A stretch of 64,000 nt of DNA from Buttiauxella ferragutiae (lineage in GTDB: Bacteria > Pseudomonadota > Gammaproteobacteria > Enterobacterales > Enterobacteriaceae). Within the stretch, counting starts at the first letter, position 1; the number at the start of each line of letters is the position of its first letter. The translations under genes and the position numbers were made by a program. Positions 25,373 to 34,481 of the stretch are shown in pieces. The notes beneath the pieces were generated by a model. It was not told where the DNA came from. It made no database searches and saw only the letters and a program-made list of their open reading frames with translations. Where the stretch lies: the NCBI RefSeq assembly GCF_001654915.1, contig NZ_LXEQ01000047.1, one strand, 5' to 3'.

Positions 25373-26242
25373 ATGACAGTCATTAACCAGCCAACTTGCA
25401 AATTGTTCACGGACACTACTCGATTCACTCAATTGTCTGGCTATTATGAAGTAGAACGACGCACTGTATGGATGATGTTACGAGCTCAACCTCGCCCTTG
25501 TTTCAACCATAAATTAATCGAAGAAATCATGAACCTGCGGTATCTGGTGCAGCAGGAGGGTTTTGTCGTTGATTTTTGGGTGACCGGCTCATTGGTGCAA
25601 GGCATGTATAACACGGGGGGCGATTTGGGCTTCTTTGTTGAATCAATTCAGCAAGGCCGTCGTGAAGCACTTCGTGCTTATGCTCGCGCGTGTGTGGACT
25701 GCGTCCATGCGGCTTCCCGCGGTTTTGATAGTGGAGCGATTAGCCTTGCAATGGTCGAAGGGAGTGCATTAGGAGGCGGGTTTGAAGCCGCACTTGCGCA
25801 CCATTTTGTCCTGGCACAACGGGATGCGCGCATGGGGTTCCCGGAAATCGCCTTTAACCTGTTCCCTGGAATGGGAGCGTATTCGCTGGTTGCCCGTCGC
25901 TCTGGTATGAAACTGGCTGAGGAGCTGATTTATAAAGGGGAGTCACATACCGCTGAGTGGCATCAGCAATTTGGCCTGGTGGATGAATTATTTGAACCGG
26001 GCCAGGGTTACCTTGCGACGCGAACCTTTATCGATACCTTGCAGCCTAAGCTAAATGGTGTTCGGGCAATGTTGCGCGCCCGTCAACGTGTCCTCCAGTT
26101 ACCTCGTTCGGAATTAATGGATATCACTGAAGACTGGGTGGATGCCGCATTCTGCCTCGAAGCTAAGGATATTGCTTATATGGAAAGACTGGTGCAGTTG
26201 CAAAACCGCCATACTGCAACGGTATTGCGTAAAGCGAGTTAA
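25373..26242 (+). CDS. rpfF: RpfF-like enoyl-CoA hydratase, DSF-family signal synthase
   Basis: RpfF makes cis-2-unsaturated fatty acid signals (DSF/BDSF) from acyl-ACP. The 289-residue crotonase-fold protein has the length of Xanthomonas RpfF. The key signature AMVEGSALGGGFEAALAHH (126-144) and MGFPEIAFNLFPGMGAYS are present. The two catalytic glutamates (Glu141/Glu161 in Xanthomonas) correspond to Glu138 and Glu158, with the same spacing of 20. ATG 25373 follows GAGGATAAG. RpfF/RpfR systems are known in Cronobacter; E. coli has only the receptor. The receptor gene is at 27754-29745. Confidence 0.9.
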   Translation: MTVINQPTCKLFTDTTRFTQLSGYYEVERRTVWMMLRAQPRPCFNHKLIEEIMNLRYLVQQEGFVVDFWVTGSLVQGMYNTGGDLGFFVESIQQGRREALRAYARACVDCVHAASRGFDSGAISLAMVEGSALGGGFEAALAHHFVLAQRDARMGFPEIAFNLFPGMGAYSLVARRSGMKLAEELIYKGESHTAEWHQQFGLVDELFEPGQGYLATRTFIDTLQPKLNGVRAMLRARQRVLQLPRSELMDITEDWVDAAFCLEAKDIAYMERLVQLQNRHTATVLRKAS

Positions 26243-26290
26243 GGTTTAAGAGTGTTGTAATACGGCTCTGCCGTTGGTTGGCGCTGTTCT

Positions 26291-27217
26291 TCAGAATGGC
26301 GTCTTCTTTTTGCTGCACGGTTCAGGGGAACAATGAACCTGTTCAAGAAACGTTTTCAGAACAGGCGACTGATTTTCCCTGGACCAGACGACAGCGATGC
26401 CCATCGTCAGGTGATGAGATTCTTCCCTCAACTTACGAAAAACCACGCCTTGCCGCTTGATACATTGCAATGATGCAGGAACTAGCGCGATCCCGTTGCC
26501 CTCGGCAATTAGCCCCAGCATGATGTGATGATCTGCTGGCTCAGGGATCACATTAAGCTTGAAATTGATGCGCTGGAAAAACGCCTGACAATGATCATAA
26601 AAACCAGGATTCATACGCCTTTCGAACCAGAATATCGCTTCGCCACGAAGGTCGTCGAAACTTAAGCTACGTTTCGCTGCAAGTCGATGATGCTGGGGTA
26701 TAGCCACGACTAACGGGTCATTTATGATTTTTTCGACAGCCAGATCTTGGGTATCGGAGTGCAAACCAACGGACGCGGCATCCATCGTGCCATTTTGCAC
26801 TTCACGAATCAGATTAACGGAATAGTTTCCCATTGAGAGGATGTGCCAGTCTGGAAAACGTTGGGTCAATTCATTTGTTACATTAGGGATAATGCTGCGT
26901 TCGAACACTGTGGTGTAGCCGATAACAAACCTTCCACCATCCTGACCTTTCGACGCACGGGCAACCGCAATCGCTTTTTCAGCCTGCAACAAAGTCAGTT
27001 TTACTTCCGGCAAAAATGCTGCACCCGCCTCGGTAAGTGTCACCCCAGTTTTACTGCGTAGAAATAATTGTACGCCAAGCTGCTCTTCCAGTTGGCGGAT
27101 CTGTCGGCTTAAAGGCGGTTGCGAAATATGCAGGCGTAACGCAGCACGGCTGAAATTGAGTTCTTCACTCACTGCCAGAAAATAACGAAGTTGTCGCAGA
27201 TCGATTGCATCATTCAT
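26291..27217 (-). CDS. LysR-type transcriptional regulator, BenM/CatM-like
   Basis: This 308-residue LysR protein has the winged helix-turn-helix in residues 5-65 (LRQLRYFLAVSEELNFSRAA, ISQPPLSRQIRQLEEQLG). Its effector domain most resembles the BenM/CatM/TfdR branch, including the FVIGYTTVFERSIIP opening and a LGLIAEGNGIALVPASL segment. It is divergent from the CMD gene at 27305 across 87 bp and so probably controls it. An ATAC-N7-GTAT palindrome overlaps its own start codon. The effector is unknown. Confidence 0.88.
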   Translation of the reverse strand: MNDAIDLRQLRYFLAVSEELNFSRAALRLHISQPPLSRQIRQLEEQLGVQLFLRSKTGVTLTEAGAAFLPEVKLTLLQAEKAIAVARASKGQDGGRFVIGYTTVFERSIIPNVTNELTQRFPDWHILSMGNYSVNLIREVQNGTMDAASVGLHSDTQDLAVEKIINDPLVVAIPQHHRLAAKRSLSFDDLRGEAIFWFERRMNPGFYDHCQAFFQRINFKLNVIPEPADHHIMLGLIAEGNGIALVPASLQCIKRQGVVFRKLREESHHLTMGIAVVWSRENQSPVLKTFLEQVHCSPEPCSKKKTPF

Positions 27218-27252
27218 ACCGAAAAGGTATCACAAAAAGGGTATTGGATACT
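27216..27252. promoter_or_regulatory. LysR-type operator with ATAC-N7-GTAT palindrome
   Basis: ATACCGAAAAGGTAT (27216-27230) is a perfect ATAC-N7-GTAT dyad, the recognition pattern known for BenM/CatM-type regulators. A second, imperfect element (GGGTATTGGATACTG, 27238-27252) follows. The first overlaps the ATG of the regulator gene, which suggests autorepression; the pair lies within the short divergent promoter region. Confidence 0.68.
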
Positions 27253-27304
27253 GTGCTGCGGAAAATTTAGAGTGCGTTCATCCCATAACTGAAAGGATTA
27301 AAAA

Positions 27305-27688
27305 ATGGAAAACGAACGCTACTTACGTGGTCTTGCAAAATTAAAAGAAGTTGATGGAAATGCAGGTGAAAATGTCATTAACAGCTTGAGCGACATTGCA
27401 CCAGATTTCGCAAAACTGCTGATTGAGTTCCCCTTCGGTGATATTTACTCACGCCCAGGTCTCGATTTGAAATCCAGAGAGATTGCGGTGGTTGCAGCAC
27501 TGACAGCGCTTGGCAATGCGACACCACAGCTCAAAGTGCATATTCAAGGGGCATTAAATGTTGGCAATTCAGAGCAAGAAATTGTTGAAGTGATGATGCA
27601 AATGGCGGTGTATGCCGGTTTCCCATGCGCACTTAACGGGCTGTTTGCCGCAAAAGAGGTTTTTGCTCAAAGGGCTAACCAAAACTAA
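27305..27688 (+). CDS. Carboxymuconolactone decarboxylase family protein
   Basis: The 127-residue protein has the CMD/AhpD-like fold typical of gamma-carboxymuconolactone decarboxylase and related small enzymes. Visible motifs are DLKSREIAVVAALTALGN, QLKVHIQGALNVGNSEQEIV and MMQMAVYAGFPCALNGLF. The AhpD CxxC redox pair is missing; a single Cys lies near residue 111. It is therefore not AhpD, but a true decarboxylase role cannot be claimed. ATG 27305 follows GAAAGGA. It is divergent from, and probably regulated by, the LysR protein at 26291. Confidence 0.85.
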   Translation: MENERYLRGLAKLKEVDGNAGENVINSLSDIAPDFAKLLIEFPFGDIYSRPGLDLKSREIAVVAALTALGNATPQLKVHIQGALNVGNSEQEIVEVMMQMAVYAGFPCALNGLFAAKEVFAQRANQN

Positions 27689-27703
27689 CTATGCTGCACT
27701 ATT

Positions 27704-27735
27704 AAGTGCCATATCAGGTGGATGATATGGCACTT
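27704..27735. terminator. Hairpin between the CMD gene and rpfR
   Basis: AAGTGCCATATC (27704-27715) and GATATGGCACTT (27724-27735) form a perfect 12-bp stem with an eight-base loop between convergent genes. The T tracts are weak, but the position and symmetry suit a bidirectional terminator. Confidence 0.65.
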
Positions 27736-27753
27736 ATCTGTTTGATAAATCAG

Positions 27754-29745
27754 TTAACGTGCAGTTCTGGCTTGATAACGTTTTAACCAACGTTCGAATA
27801 CGGCTGCGGGCATGGGTTTCGCAAACAGATAACCTTGCCGTTCGTTGACACCATTCTTAGTCAGAAAGGCATCTTCTTTTTGGTTTTCCACCCCTTCAGC
27901 AATCACCTGCAAATTCAAAGCCTGCGCCACTGCAACGATGGCACGCACTAGCGACTGGGAAACTGATTGCTTATGAATATCGCGCACGAAACTTTGGTCG
28001 AGTTTAATGGCATCAATCGGGAAACGAGCGAGTTGAGAAAGCGAGGAATAACCCGTTCCAAAGTCATCCAAATGCACCTGGGCACCAAGACGACTGAACT
28101 GCTGAATCACCGAAAGGGCTAACTCTTCGTTTTCAATCAAGCAGCTTTCTGTGAGTTCGACATCGATCGGGCAGTACTCAAAGTTGAGATCTTTGAGTGC
28201 TTGCTTCAAATCGCTAAAGATTGTTTGGTCTGCTAACTGACGTGCAGACACGTTCACCGCGACGCGTAAGTTGATACCTTTATCGCGCCATTTCGCCACC
28301 TGTTGAACCACGCTCAACATTACCCAGCGGCCAAGCGGAACAATCAAACCGGACTCTTCCGCATAGGAAATGAAGTCCAGTGGTGGAATCAAACCACGCT
28401 CTGGCGATTGCCAGCGAACCAACGCCTCCAGGCTTCTGACTTCGCCGCGCCAGGTCATTTTCGGCTGGTAGTGAATAACCAGCTGATCGTTTTCCAGCGC
28501 TTTACGTAAGTTGGTATCGAGCCACAAGTATTCAAAGACCCGCTGATTCATTTCCGGTGAGAAGACACAGAACTTGCCGCGCCCGCTCTCTTTTGCGGTA
28601 TACATCGCGGTATCTGCGTTGCGAATAACGCTTTCCCGGTCTTCACCATGCTGGGGAGCCAGCGAAATACCTAACGAACAACCGGTGTAAACTTCAATTA
28701 ACCCGATACGGAAAGGCTGCTTCAGGCGGGTTAAAATTCGCGACGACATCGCTTCCAGAGTAGCTTGCGAAGTGTCAGTAGCCAGAACAATAAACTCATC
28801 ACCCCCAAGGCGCGCCAGAATTTGCCCATCATCAAGACAACTCAAAATCGCTAACGACACCGCCTGCAAAAGCTGATCGCCAAACATATGGCCATAAGCA
28901 TCGTTCACTTTTTTAAAGTTATCGAGGTCCAGATAAACGATGCCAGCCTGAGTTTCACCGCGATTATCGATAGCGGCAGTGATGAGGTCATTAATGGCAT
29001 TGCGATTGGGGAGGCCGGTAATCGTATCGGTATTTGCCAGCACTCGCAGGCGTTCTTGTGCACGGCGTTCTTCGGTAATGTCGGTACCAGAACAAATCAG
29101 ATAGATTTCGTTCTTGCCACTGCCACTGTGGACGAACTTATTGCGAAACAAAAATAGCCGCTGTCCTTTGCGGGTTTTTATCCAGCGTTCGACTTCGTAA
29201 GAGTTTCCGTTGAGAAAGAAACCGCTAATATTGCGTTTGGATGCGGCGGCTTCACTACGGCTCATGAATAATTTAAAGACGTTTTGGCCAATGACATCTT
29301 GTTCTTTAAGACCGGTATATTCTTCACTCAGGCGATTGAAGCGCTGAATATTCCCTAATCGGTCGAGAATGACGATCACCGAGTTTGCCTCAGAAACCAC
29401 CTGTTCTGCAAAAGAGAGGCCTTGTACTAAATCACGCGCAACAGAAGGGGTATCATTCCATGCTGAGGCCGTACCAGCCCACTCCTTTTTTGATACTTTT
29501 CGTCCTACCAGATGGACAGAAACTTCGCTGCCAAACAAAGAAATTGACATGGTTACGCTTGAGGTAATCACCGTCATTTGGCGGATTTGCTCTGCCTGTT
29601 CGGGATCCAAAGCGATGACCTGACTCACATCTGAATCTTCGCTGGCTGCTAATTGCAGCGCATTGCTATCGGTTGGCAAACGCCAATATGGGCTGGTTGT
29701 CCCTAAATAACGGTAGAGCAGATTCTGCTCCAAATCGTCTTTCAT
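27754..29745 (-). CDS. pdeR: RpfR/PdeR, PAS-GGDEF-EAL receptor and c-di-GMP phosphodiesterase
   Basis: This is the orthologue of E. coli PdeR (Gmr/YciR, 661 aa; here 663). RpfF-containing relatives call it RpfR, the DSF/BDSF receptor. Domains are an N-terminal RpfF-interaction domain (about 1-95), PAS (about 108-225), GGDEF with intact GGDEF at 314-318, and EAL with intact EAL at 440-442 and further catalytic motifs (NVSARQL, ELTESCLIEN, DDFGTGYSS). Both catalytic modules look complete; in E. coli the phosphodiesterase dominates and the protein also acts as a trigger for curli control. The gene is convergent with the CMD gene. Confidence 0.94.
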   Translation of the reverse strand: MKDDLEQNLLYRYLGTTSPYWRLPTDSNALQLAASEDSDVSQVIALDPEQAEQIRQMTVITSSVTMSISLFGSEVSVHLVGRKVSKKEWAGTASAWNDTPSVARDLVQGLSFAEQVVSEANSVIVILDRLGNIQRFNRLSEEYTGLKEQDVIGQNVFKLFMSRSEAAASKRNISGFFLNGNSYEVERWIKTRKGQRLFLFRNKFVHSGSGKNEIYLICSGTDITEERRAQERLRVLANTDTITGLPNRNAINDLITAAIDNRGETQAGIVYLDLDNFKKVNDAYGHMFGDQLLQAVSLAILSCLDDGQILARLGGDEFIVLATDTSQATLEAMSSRILTRLKQPFRIGLIEVYTGCSLGISLAPQHGEDRESVIRNADTAMYTAKESGRGKFCVFSPEMNQRVFEYLWLDTNLRKALENDQLVIHYQPKMTWRGEVRSLEALVRWQSPERGLIPPLDFISYAEESGLIVPLGRWVMLSVVQQVAKWRDKGINLRVAVNVSARQLADQTIFSDLKQALKDLNFEYCPIDVELTESCLIENEELALSVIQQFSRLGAQVHLDDFGTGYSSLSQLARFPIDAIKLDQSFVRDIHKQSVSQSLVRAIVAVAQALNLQVIAEGVENQKEDAFLTKNGVNERQGYLFAKPMPAAVFERWLKRYQARTAR

Positions 29746-30046
29746 GCTCTCTCCTGAACCGGGCCGACATATCGTGTCAGTCTGATATTTATATTAGCAA
29801 TATAAAACCGATCTCAAAGCGACAACTGTCTGTAAAAGACATTGTTTTTGCAGAAGATGTGAGAAATCTGAATCTTCGGCGCTAGATTGGCAGTTTTTCG
29901 GGAGACAACGCAAGTAAAAAAAGTGTTACAACTCTAATCATTTCCCCATTGTTACTATTTCCCGAAATCCAGTTGTCGGTGGAAAAGTTCCAATAAAAAA
30001 GCTGAACACAAGGTTCAGCTTTTTAGGAAGATTTTTAAACTTGCGT
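29746..30046. other. rnb-pdeR intergenic region
   Basis: About 300 bp on the minus strand between the rnb stop and the pdeR start. It holds the rnb terminator (29994-30026) and presumably the pdeR promoter. No small gene is evident. Confidence 0.5.
29994..30026 (-). terminator. rnb intrinsic terminator
   Basis: AAAAGCTGAAC and GTTCAGCTTTT (30013-30023) form a stem with a five-base loop, and on the minus strand the stem ends in a T run (complement of 29995-30000). It lies about 20 bp after the rnb stop. Confidence 0.88.
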
Positions 30047-31981
30047 TTAAATTGCTGGACGGGCAATCACGCTACGCGTTTCCATACGCACTTCGGCGAT
30101 AGTTACATCGATAACGTCAGTCACTTTAAAGGCGACTTCACCTTTAATTTGCACTGTACCAAGCTCCTGGTTGCACACCATTTCATCACGAACAGAGTGA
30201 ATGAATGGCGCAGGGATGAAGGCTACCGCGCCGTTTTCAATCAGGCGTACACGCATCCCGCCACGGCTGACATCAATGATTTCAGCTGCAAAGCGTGTGT
30301 CGGTTCCCGCTTTATCTTGCAGGAAGCGCGCATATAACCAGTCGCCGACATCGCGTTCTGCCATACGGTTCAGGCGACGGCGCTCCGCCATCTGTACCGT
30401 GATCTCATCTTGCGGACGCGTTGCGGTTTCACCCTTGATGATCGCCTTTAACAGACGATGGTTGATCATATCGCCGTATTTACGAATCGGTGAAGTCCAG
30501 GTGGCGTAAGCTTCGAGGCCAAGACCGTAATGCGGACCAGGTTCAGTGCTGATTTCAGCAAATGACTGGTAACGACGAATACGGCTATCAAGGAAACTGG
30601 TTGGTTGTGCATCAAGCTCACGGCGCAGTTTACAGAAGCCGTTCAACGTCAGCACTTCCTGGGCGTCAACTTCCAGACCGTGGCCTTGCAACATGTTTGC
30701 GAGCTGATCAATGTTAGCTGGGTCAAAACCGGTATGGACGTTATAAACGCCAAAACCGAGCTTTTCACGCAATACAATGGCTGCACAGACGTTGGCGGCA
30801 ATCATGGCTTCTTCAACGATGCGGTTCGCAATACGACGCGACTCAGCGACGATATCCAATACTTCGCCTTTTTCACCTAATACAAAGCGGTAATCAGGGC
30901 GATCTTTGAACACCAGTGCATGCGTACGACGCCATTCAGCGCGGCTCAGACAAACGCGTTCCAGCAAACGGATTTGTTTGGCAATGGCGTCACCTGGCGG
31001 CTGCCAGTCGCCTTTTTCTTCCAGCCAGTCGGATACATCTTCATAGGCCAGTTTGGCTTTAGATTCGATGGTGGCGACGAAGAAATTAATGCCTTCATCG
31101 ATACTGCCGTCTTGCGCGATAACCATGCGGCAAGCGACAACCGGGCGCGTGACGTTGGCACGTAATGAACACAGGTCATCAGATAATTCACGTGGCAGCA
31201 TCGGGATGTTAAAGCCCGGCAGGTAGTTGGTGAATGCGCGAACTTTGGCGATGCCGTCAAGCTTGCTGCCTTCAGCAATCCAGGCGGTAGGGTCAGCAAT
31301 GGCAACCGTCAGTTGCAATTTGCCGTCGGCCAGTTCTTCAACGTACAGCGCATCATCCATATCTTCCGTGCTGGCGCTATCAATGGTGACGAAATCAAGG
31401 GCGGTTAAATCTTCACGCACCAGGCCTTCATCTAACATTTCAGTCGACACACCGTTAGGTGCTTCGCGTTCCAGATTGTGGCGCGACAGTGTCACCCACC
31501 ACGGGGCAAGATGATCGTCGCCGAAGGTAATGAACTGCGTTAATTCAGCGTAAAAAGCGCGATCGCCTTTCAGCGGGTGGCGCTTCATTTCAGCCACGGC
31601 CCAGTCGCCATTCTGGAAATCATGCGTCACGTTACGATCCGCACGACACTGAATCGCGTCACGTAATAACGGATGATCCGGCACGATAGACAGGCGGTCG
31701 TCTTTACGTTGTACACGGCCAACAAACCGGCTGAGGAACGGTTCGATAAGCTCTTCTGGCTCAGCGGTTTCGCGGTCCTTGTCGGTATGAATCACCGCGC
31801 TCACGCGGTCACCGTGCATCACTTTTTTCATCTGCGGAGGCGGAATAAAGTAACTTTTCTGGGAATCCACTTCGAGGAAGCCAAAGCCTTTTTCCGTGCC
31901 TTTAACCACGCCTTCAACGCGTGGAGTTTGGGAATGCAGTTGCTGTTTAAGCTGCGCGAGCAGCGGGTTATCCTGGAACAT
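30047..31981 (-). CDS. rnb: Exoribonuclease II
   Basis: RNase II degrades single-stranded RNA from 3' to 5'. The 644-residue protein equals E. coli RNase II. Cold-shock domains occupy the N-terminus (VKGTEKGFGFLEVDSQKSYF). The RNB catalytic core has DFVTIDSASTEDMDDALYVE with the metal-binding aspartates, LPRELSDDLCSLRANVTR and YATWTSPIRKYGDMINHRLL. A C-terminal S1 domain follows. It is monocistronic with its own terminator. Confidence 0.97.
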   Translation of the reverse strand: MFQDNPLLAQLKQQLHSQTPRVEGVVKGTEKGFGFLEVDSQKSYFIPPPQMKKVMHGDRVSAVIHTDKDRETAEPEELIEPFLSRFVGRVQRKDDRLSIVPDHPLLRDAIQCRADRNVTHDFQNGDWAVAEMKRHPLKGDRAFYAELTQFITFGDDHLAPWWVTLSRHNLEREAPNGVSTEMLDEGLVREDLTALDFVTIDSASTEDMDDALYVEELADGKLQLTVAIADPTAWIAEGSKLDGIAKVRAFTNYLPGFNIPMLPRELSDDLCSLRANVTRPVVACRMVIAQDGSIDEGINFFVATIESKAKLAYEDVSDWLEEKGDWQPPGDAIAKQIRLLERVCLSRAEWRRTHALVFKDRPDYRFVLGEKGEVLDIVAESRRIANRIVEEAMIAANVCAAIVLREKLGFGVYNVHTGFDPANIDQLANMLQGHGLEVDAQEVLTLNGFCKLRRELDAQPTSFLDSRIRRYQSFAEISTEPGPHYGLGLEAYATWTSPIRKYGDMINHRLLKAIIKGETATRPQDEITVQMAERRRLNRMAERDVGDWLYARFLQDKAGTDTRFAAEIIDVSRGGMRVRLIENGAVAFIPAPFIHSVRDEMVCNQELGTVQIKGEVAFKVTDVIDVTIAEVRMETRSVIARPAI

Positions 31982-32082
31982 GTATTTTAGTTTTCGTGGC
32001 CAAAAGAGCGGCTGACAGTTTTACGCGAAACCACTCATTGCGGCAAGCGATGATTGCCGTAAAAACGTGGGATATACAATGT

Positions 32083-33243
32083 CTAGCTGGCATTTCCCAA
32101 CCCAATTTTCAGTCGATTCAACCAGCCATACAGCCCTGAAATCACCAGTAATCGCAACGCATCATCGTTGCTAAAACCTTGTTCAAATAAGGGTTGAAGC
32201 TGGGCGGCACTGAAGCTGCCTGGTGCTCGAGTTAATACGCGAACAGCCTGTATGATCGCGCGCTCCCGAGGATGATTGTGGCTCCAGGCCTGTAGCGCCC
32301 GTTCTCCATTGCGTATCGCTTCGGGTAAACCATTTTCTGCATGCCAATGAGCAGTCGCATGACTAAAGCAACTGACGCTTCCATTAATGCGCGCCGTCAG
32401 CAGGTTCACCAGCACGAGATCGTCACCGATTTCGCCATCGGGCGGGAGTAACAGCCTGATAAGCTGACTCAGCACAGAAAGCGGTTCAGCATCGTGCGCC
32501 AGCAGCCAGCCAATCGGGTTTAAAACGCTTTGTGACTGGCTCAGGTTCAAAACATCGAGCTGTTGCGTGTTCGCGTAACGTTGCTCGACAGGGGGTAAAT
32601 CAGGTTGCCAGGATTTATCGCCATCAAGGAACAAATTCGCGCTGGCATCTTGTTGGGTATCAAGCCCAGGAAGCCAACGCACAGGTAGACCCTGAAGCGC
32701 CTGAAAGACGGCAATCACACGAGCCTGAAAACCGATAAACCCAATCAATTGGTTAAATGTCACTATGTCATTTACTGATAGAGCGACTTCATCGAGTTGC
32801 TGGCGAGAATTATCATCAATCAAGGTGGGCTGGCTGGCCAACTGGCGGGCGTACTGAGTAATTTGTGTCAAGCGGCGATTGCTCTCGCGGGAGGAGTCTG
32901 GCCCGGGTTGTGGTGCAAGGCGTGCGGCGTAATGATTGCACAGCCGTTGTACGCCATACACTTGCGCGACAGTCAGCGCGGTGCTCAACCTGTCATAACA
33001 ACTGAGCGTGTGTAAACGGGTGACAGGGCTGTTTTCAGGCAGTAAACATGTCGCGCCCTTGAGGGCGACAGAAAGCCAGGCTGCTTCGGATGCATGTTGC
33101 TCGGTACTCAATTCTAGATCGAGTAAAAAACGGTTTTCGAGGTAAGCGGCCTCGGGAACTAACGGTAATACGGCGGCGTCGCTGCGGCTGGACTGTGTTT
33201 CATGATACCAGTGGCCTTTGCCAGAGATTCGGCGTTGTTCCAT
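32083..33243 (-). CDS. yciW: YciW, CysB-regulon protein
   Basis: The 386-residue protein starts MEQRRISGKGHWYHETQSS and matches E. coli YciW (about 375 aa) in start, centre (TLSCYDRLSTALTVAQVYGV, NHYAARLAPQPGPDSSRESN) and place between rnb and fabI. It has an all-helical AhpD/CMD-like fold by family. In E. coli it is induced under sulfur limitation through CysB and has been linked to cysteine or S-metabolite handling. The biochemical activity is not settled. I found no CxxC pair. Confidence 0.9.
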   Translation of the reverse strand: MEQRRISGKGHWYHETQSSRSDAAVLPLVPEAAYLENRFLLDLELSTEQHASEAAWLSVALKGATCLLPENSPVTRLHTLSCYDRLSTALTVAQVYGVQRLCNHYAARLAPQPGPDSSRESNRRLTQITQYARQLASQPTLIDDNSRQQLDEVALSVNDIVTFNQLIGFIGFQARVIAVFQALQGLPVRWLPGLDTQQDASANLFLDGDKSWQPDLPPVEQRYANTQQLDVLNLSQSQSVLNPIGWLLAHDAEPLSVLSQLIRLLLPPDGEIGDDLVLVNLLTARINGSVSCFSHATAHWHAENGLPEAIRNGERALQAWSHNHPRERAIIQAVRVLTRAPGSFSAAQLQPLFEQGFSNDDALRLLVISGLYGWLNRLKIGLGNAS

Positions 33244-33443
33244 GGTCGTTCCTTGGTCAAAGAGTTTACAAGCCCGGGTGAAACACCTGAAGGCCTGATT
33301 TGCTGCTTTATCCTGGCTTAACCACGTGAGGCGACAAAAGAATGATCGGTGATAATAAATATCGGAAAGGTATATGGAAGTAAAGTGGGGGCGAGGCGAG
33401 GGAGTTTATGGGGCAGGCGGCAGCCCACCCCATATGAACCGAA

Positions 33444-34235
33444 TTAGTCTTTCAGTTCCAGTTCGTTCATGGCAGCGATGCTGAAACCGCCGTCAACGTG
33501 CAGAACTTCACCGGAAACACCGGCAGACAAGTCTGAACACAGGAACGCTGCGGAGTTACCCACATCTTCAATGGTCACAGTACGACGAATCGGAGTAACC
33601 GCTTCGCAATGTGACAGCATTTTACGGAAATCTTTAATACCAGATGCTGCCAGAGTACGGATTGGACCTGCAGAAATGGCGTTAACACGTACACCTTCTG
33701 GACCCATCGCGTTTGCCATGTAGCGCACGTTTGCTTCCAGAGATGCTTTAGCCAGACCCATAACGTTGTAGTTAGGGATTGCACGCTCAGCACCCAGGTA
33801 AGACAGAGTCAGCAGAGCAGAACCTGGATTGAGCATTTCGCGACATACTTTTGCCATTGCGACAAAGCTGTAAGAGCTGATGTCATGAGCGATTTTGAAG
33901 CCTTCACGGGTAACTGCATTCACGTAGTCGCCATCTAACTGGTCGCCTGGTGCGAAACCGATAGAGTGAACGAAACCGTCAAACTTCGGCCAGGTTTTAG
34001 CCAGCTCGGCAAACATTGCATCGATGCTTGCATCTTCAGCCACGTCACACGGCAGGACCAGGCTTGAACCCAGATCGGCTGCAAAGCCTTCAACACGGCC
34101 TTTCAGTTTTTCATTCTGGTAAGTGAAAGCCAGTTCAGCACCTTCGCGGTGCATCGCCTGTGCGATACCGTAGGCAATGGAGAGTTTACTGGCGACGCCA
34201 GTGATCAGAATGCGCTTACCGGTAAGAAAACCCAT
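33444..34235 (-). CDS. fabI: Enoyl-[acyl-carrier-protein] reductase (NADH)
   Basis: FabI does the last reduction in each fatty-acid elongation cycle and is the target of triclosan and isoniazid-like inhibitors in other bacteria. The 263-residue protein (E. coli 262) has the modified SDR nucleotide motif ITGVASKLSIAYGIA and the catalytic Tyr-x6-Lys in NYNVMGLAKASLE. The triclosan-contact region near residue 93 reads SIGFAPG, as in susceptible enzymes. It makes the acyl-ACP precursors that RpfF-type synthases use. Confidence 0.97.
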   Translation of the reverse strand: MGFLTGKRILITGVASKLSIAYGIAQAMHREGAELAFTYQNEKLKGRVEGFAADLGSSLVLPCDVAEDASIDAMFAELAKTWPKFDGFVHSIGFAPGDQLDGDYVNAVTREGFKIAHDISSYSFVAMAKVCREMLNPGSALLTLSYLGAERAIPNYNVMGLAKASLEANVRYMANAMGPEGVRVNAISAGPIRTLAASGIKDFRKMLSHCEAVTPIRRTVTIEDVGNSAAFLCSDLSAGVSGEVLHVDGGFSIAAMNELELKD

Positions 34236-34481
34236 AGCTTTGAATCCTTATAGTTTCTGCTAATTTTATGACTTTAAAATCATCAAATTACGATTAGTTA
34301 GTCACAATTTTTCAACACGAAAGTGAAATTATATCCCACTCCACTGCAGTTGTGTCACCTTATTTTTACCGCCCAGGCTGACTGGCTATCACGTCACCAG
34401 AGGTCGGAACAGCCAGACCATGATTCACGTACTACGCTTTAGAGGATATTTTTTGTTCACTGGTCACTAACTGAGAGCGTA

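Noticed and set aside
27305..27688. AhpD alkylhydroperoxidase
   Set aside because: No CxxC pair is present.
30946..31305. Open frames in alternative frames of rnb, topA, rluB and other conserved genes
   Set aside because: They lie wholly within well-recognised genes, lack ribosome sites and show no family pattern; they are shadows of coding sequence.
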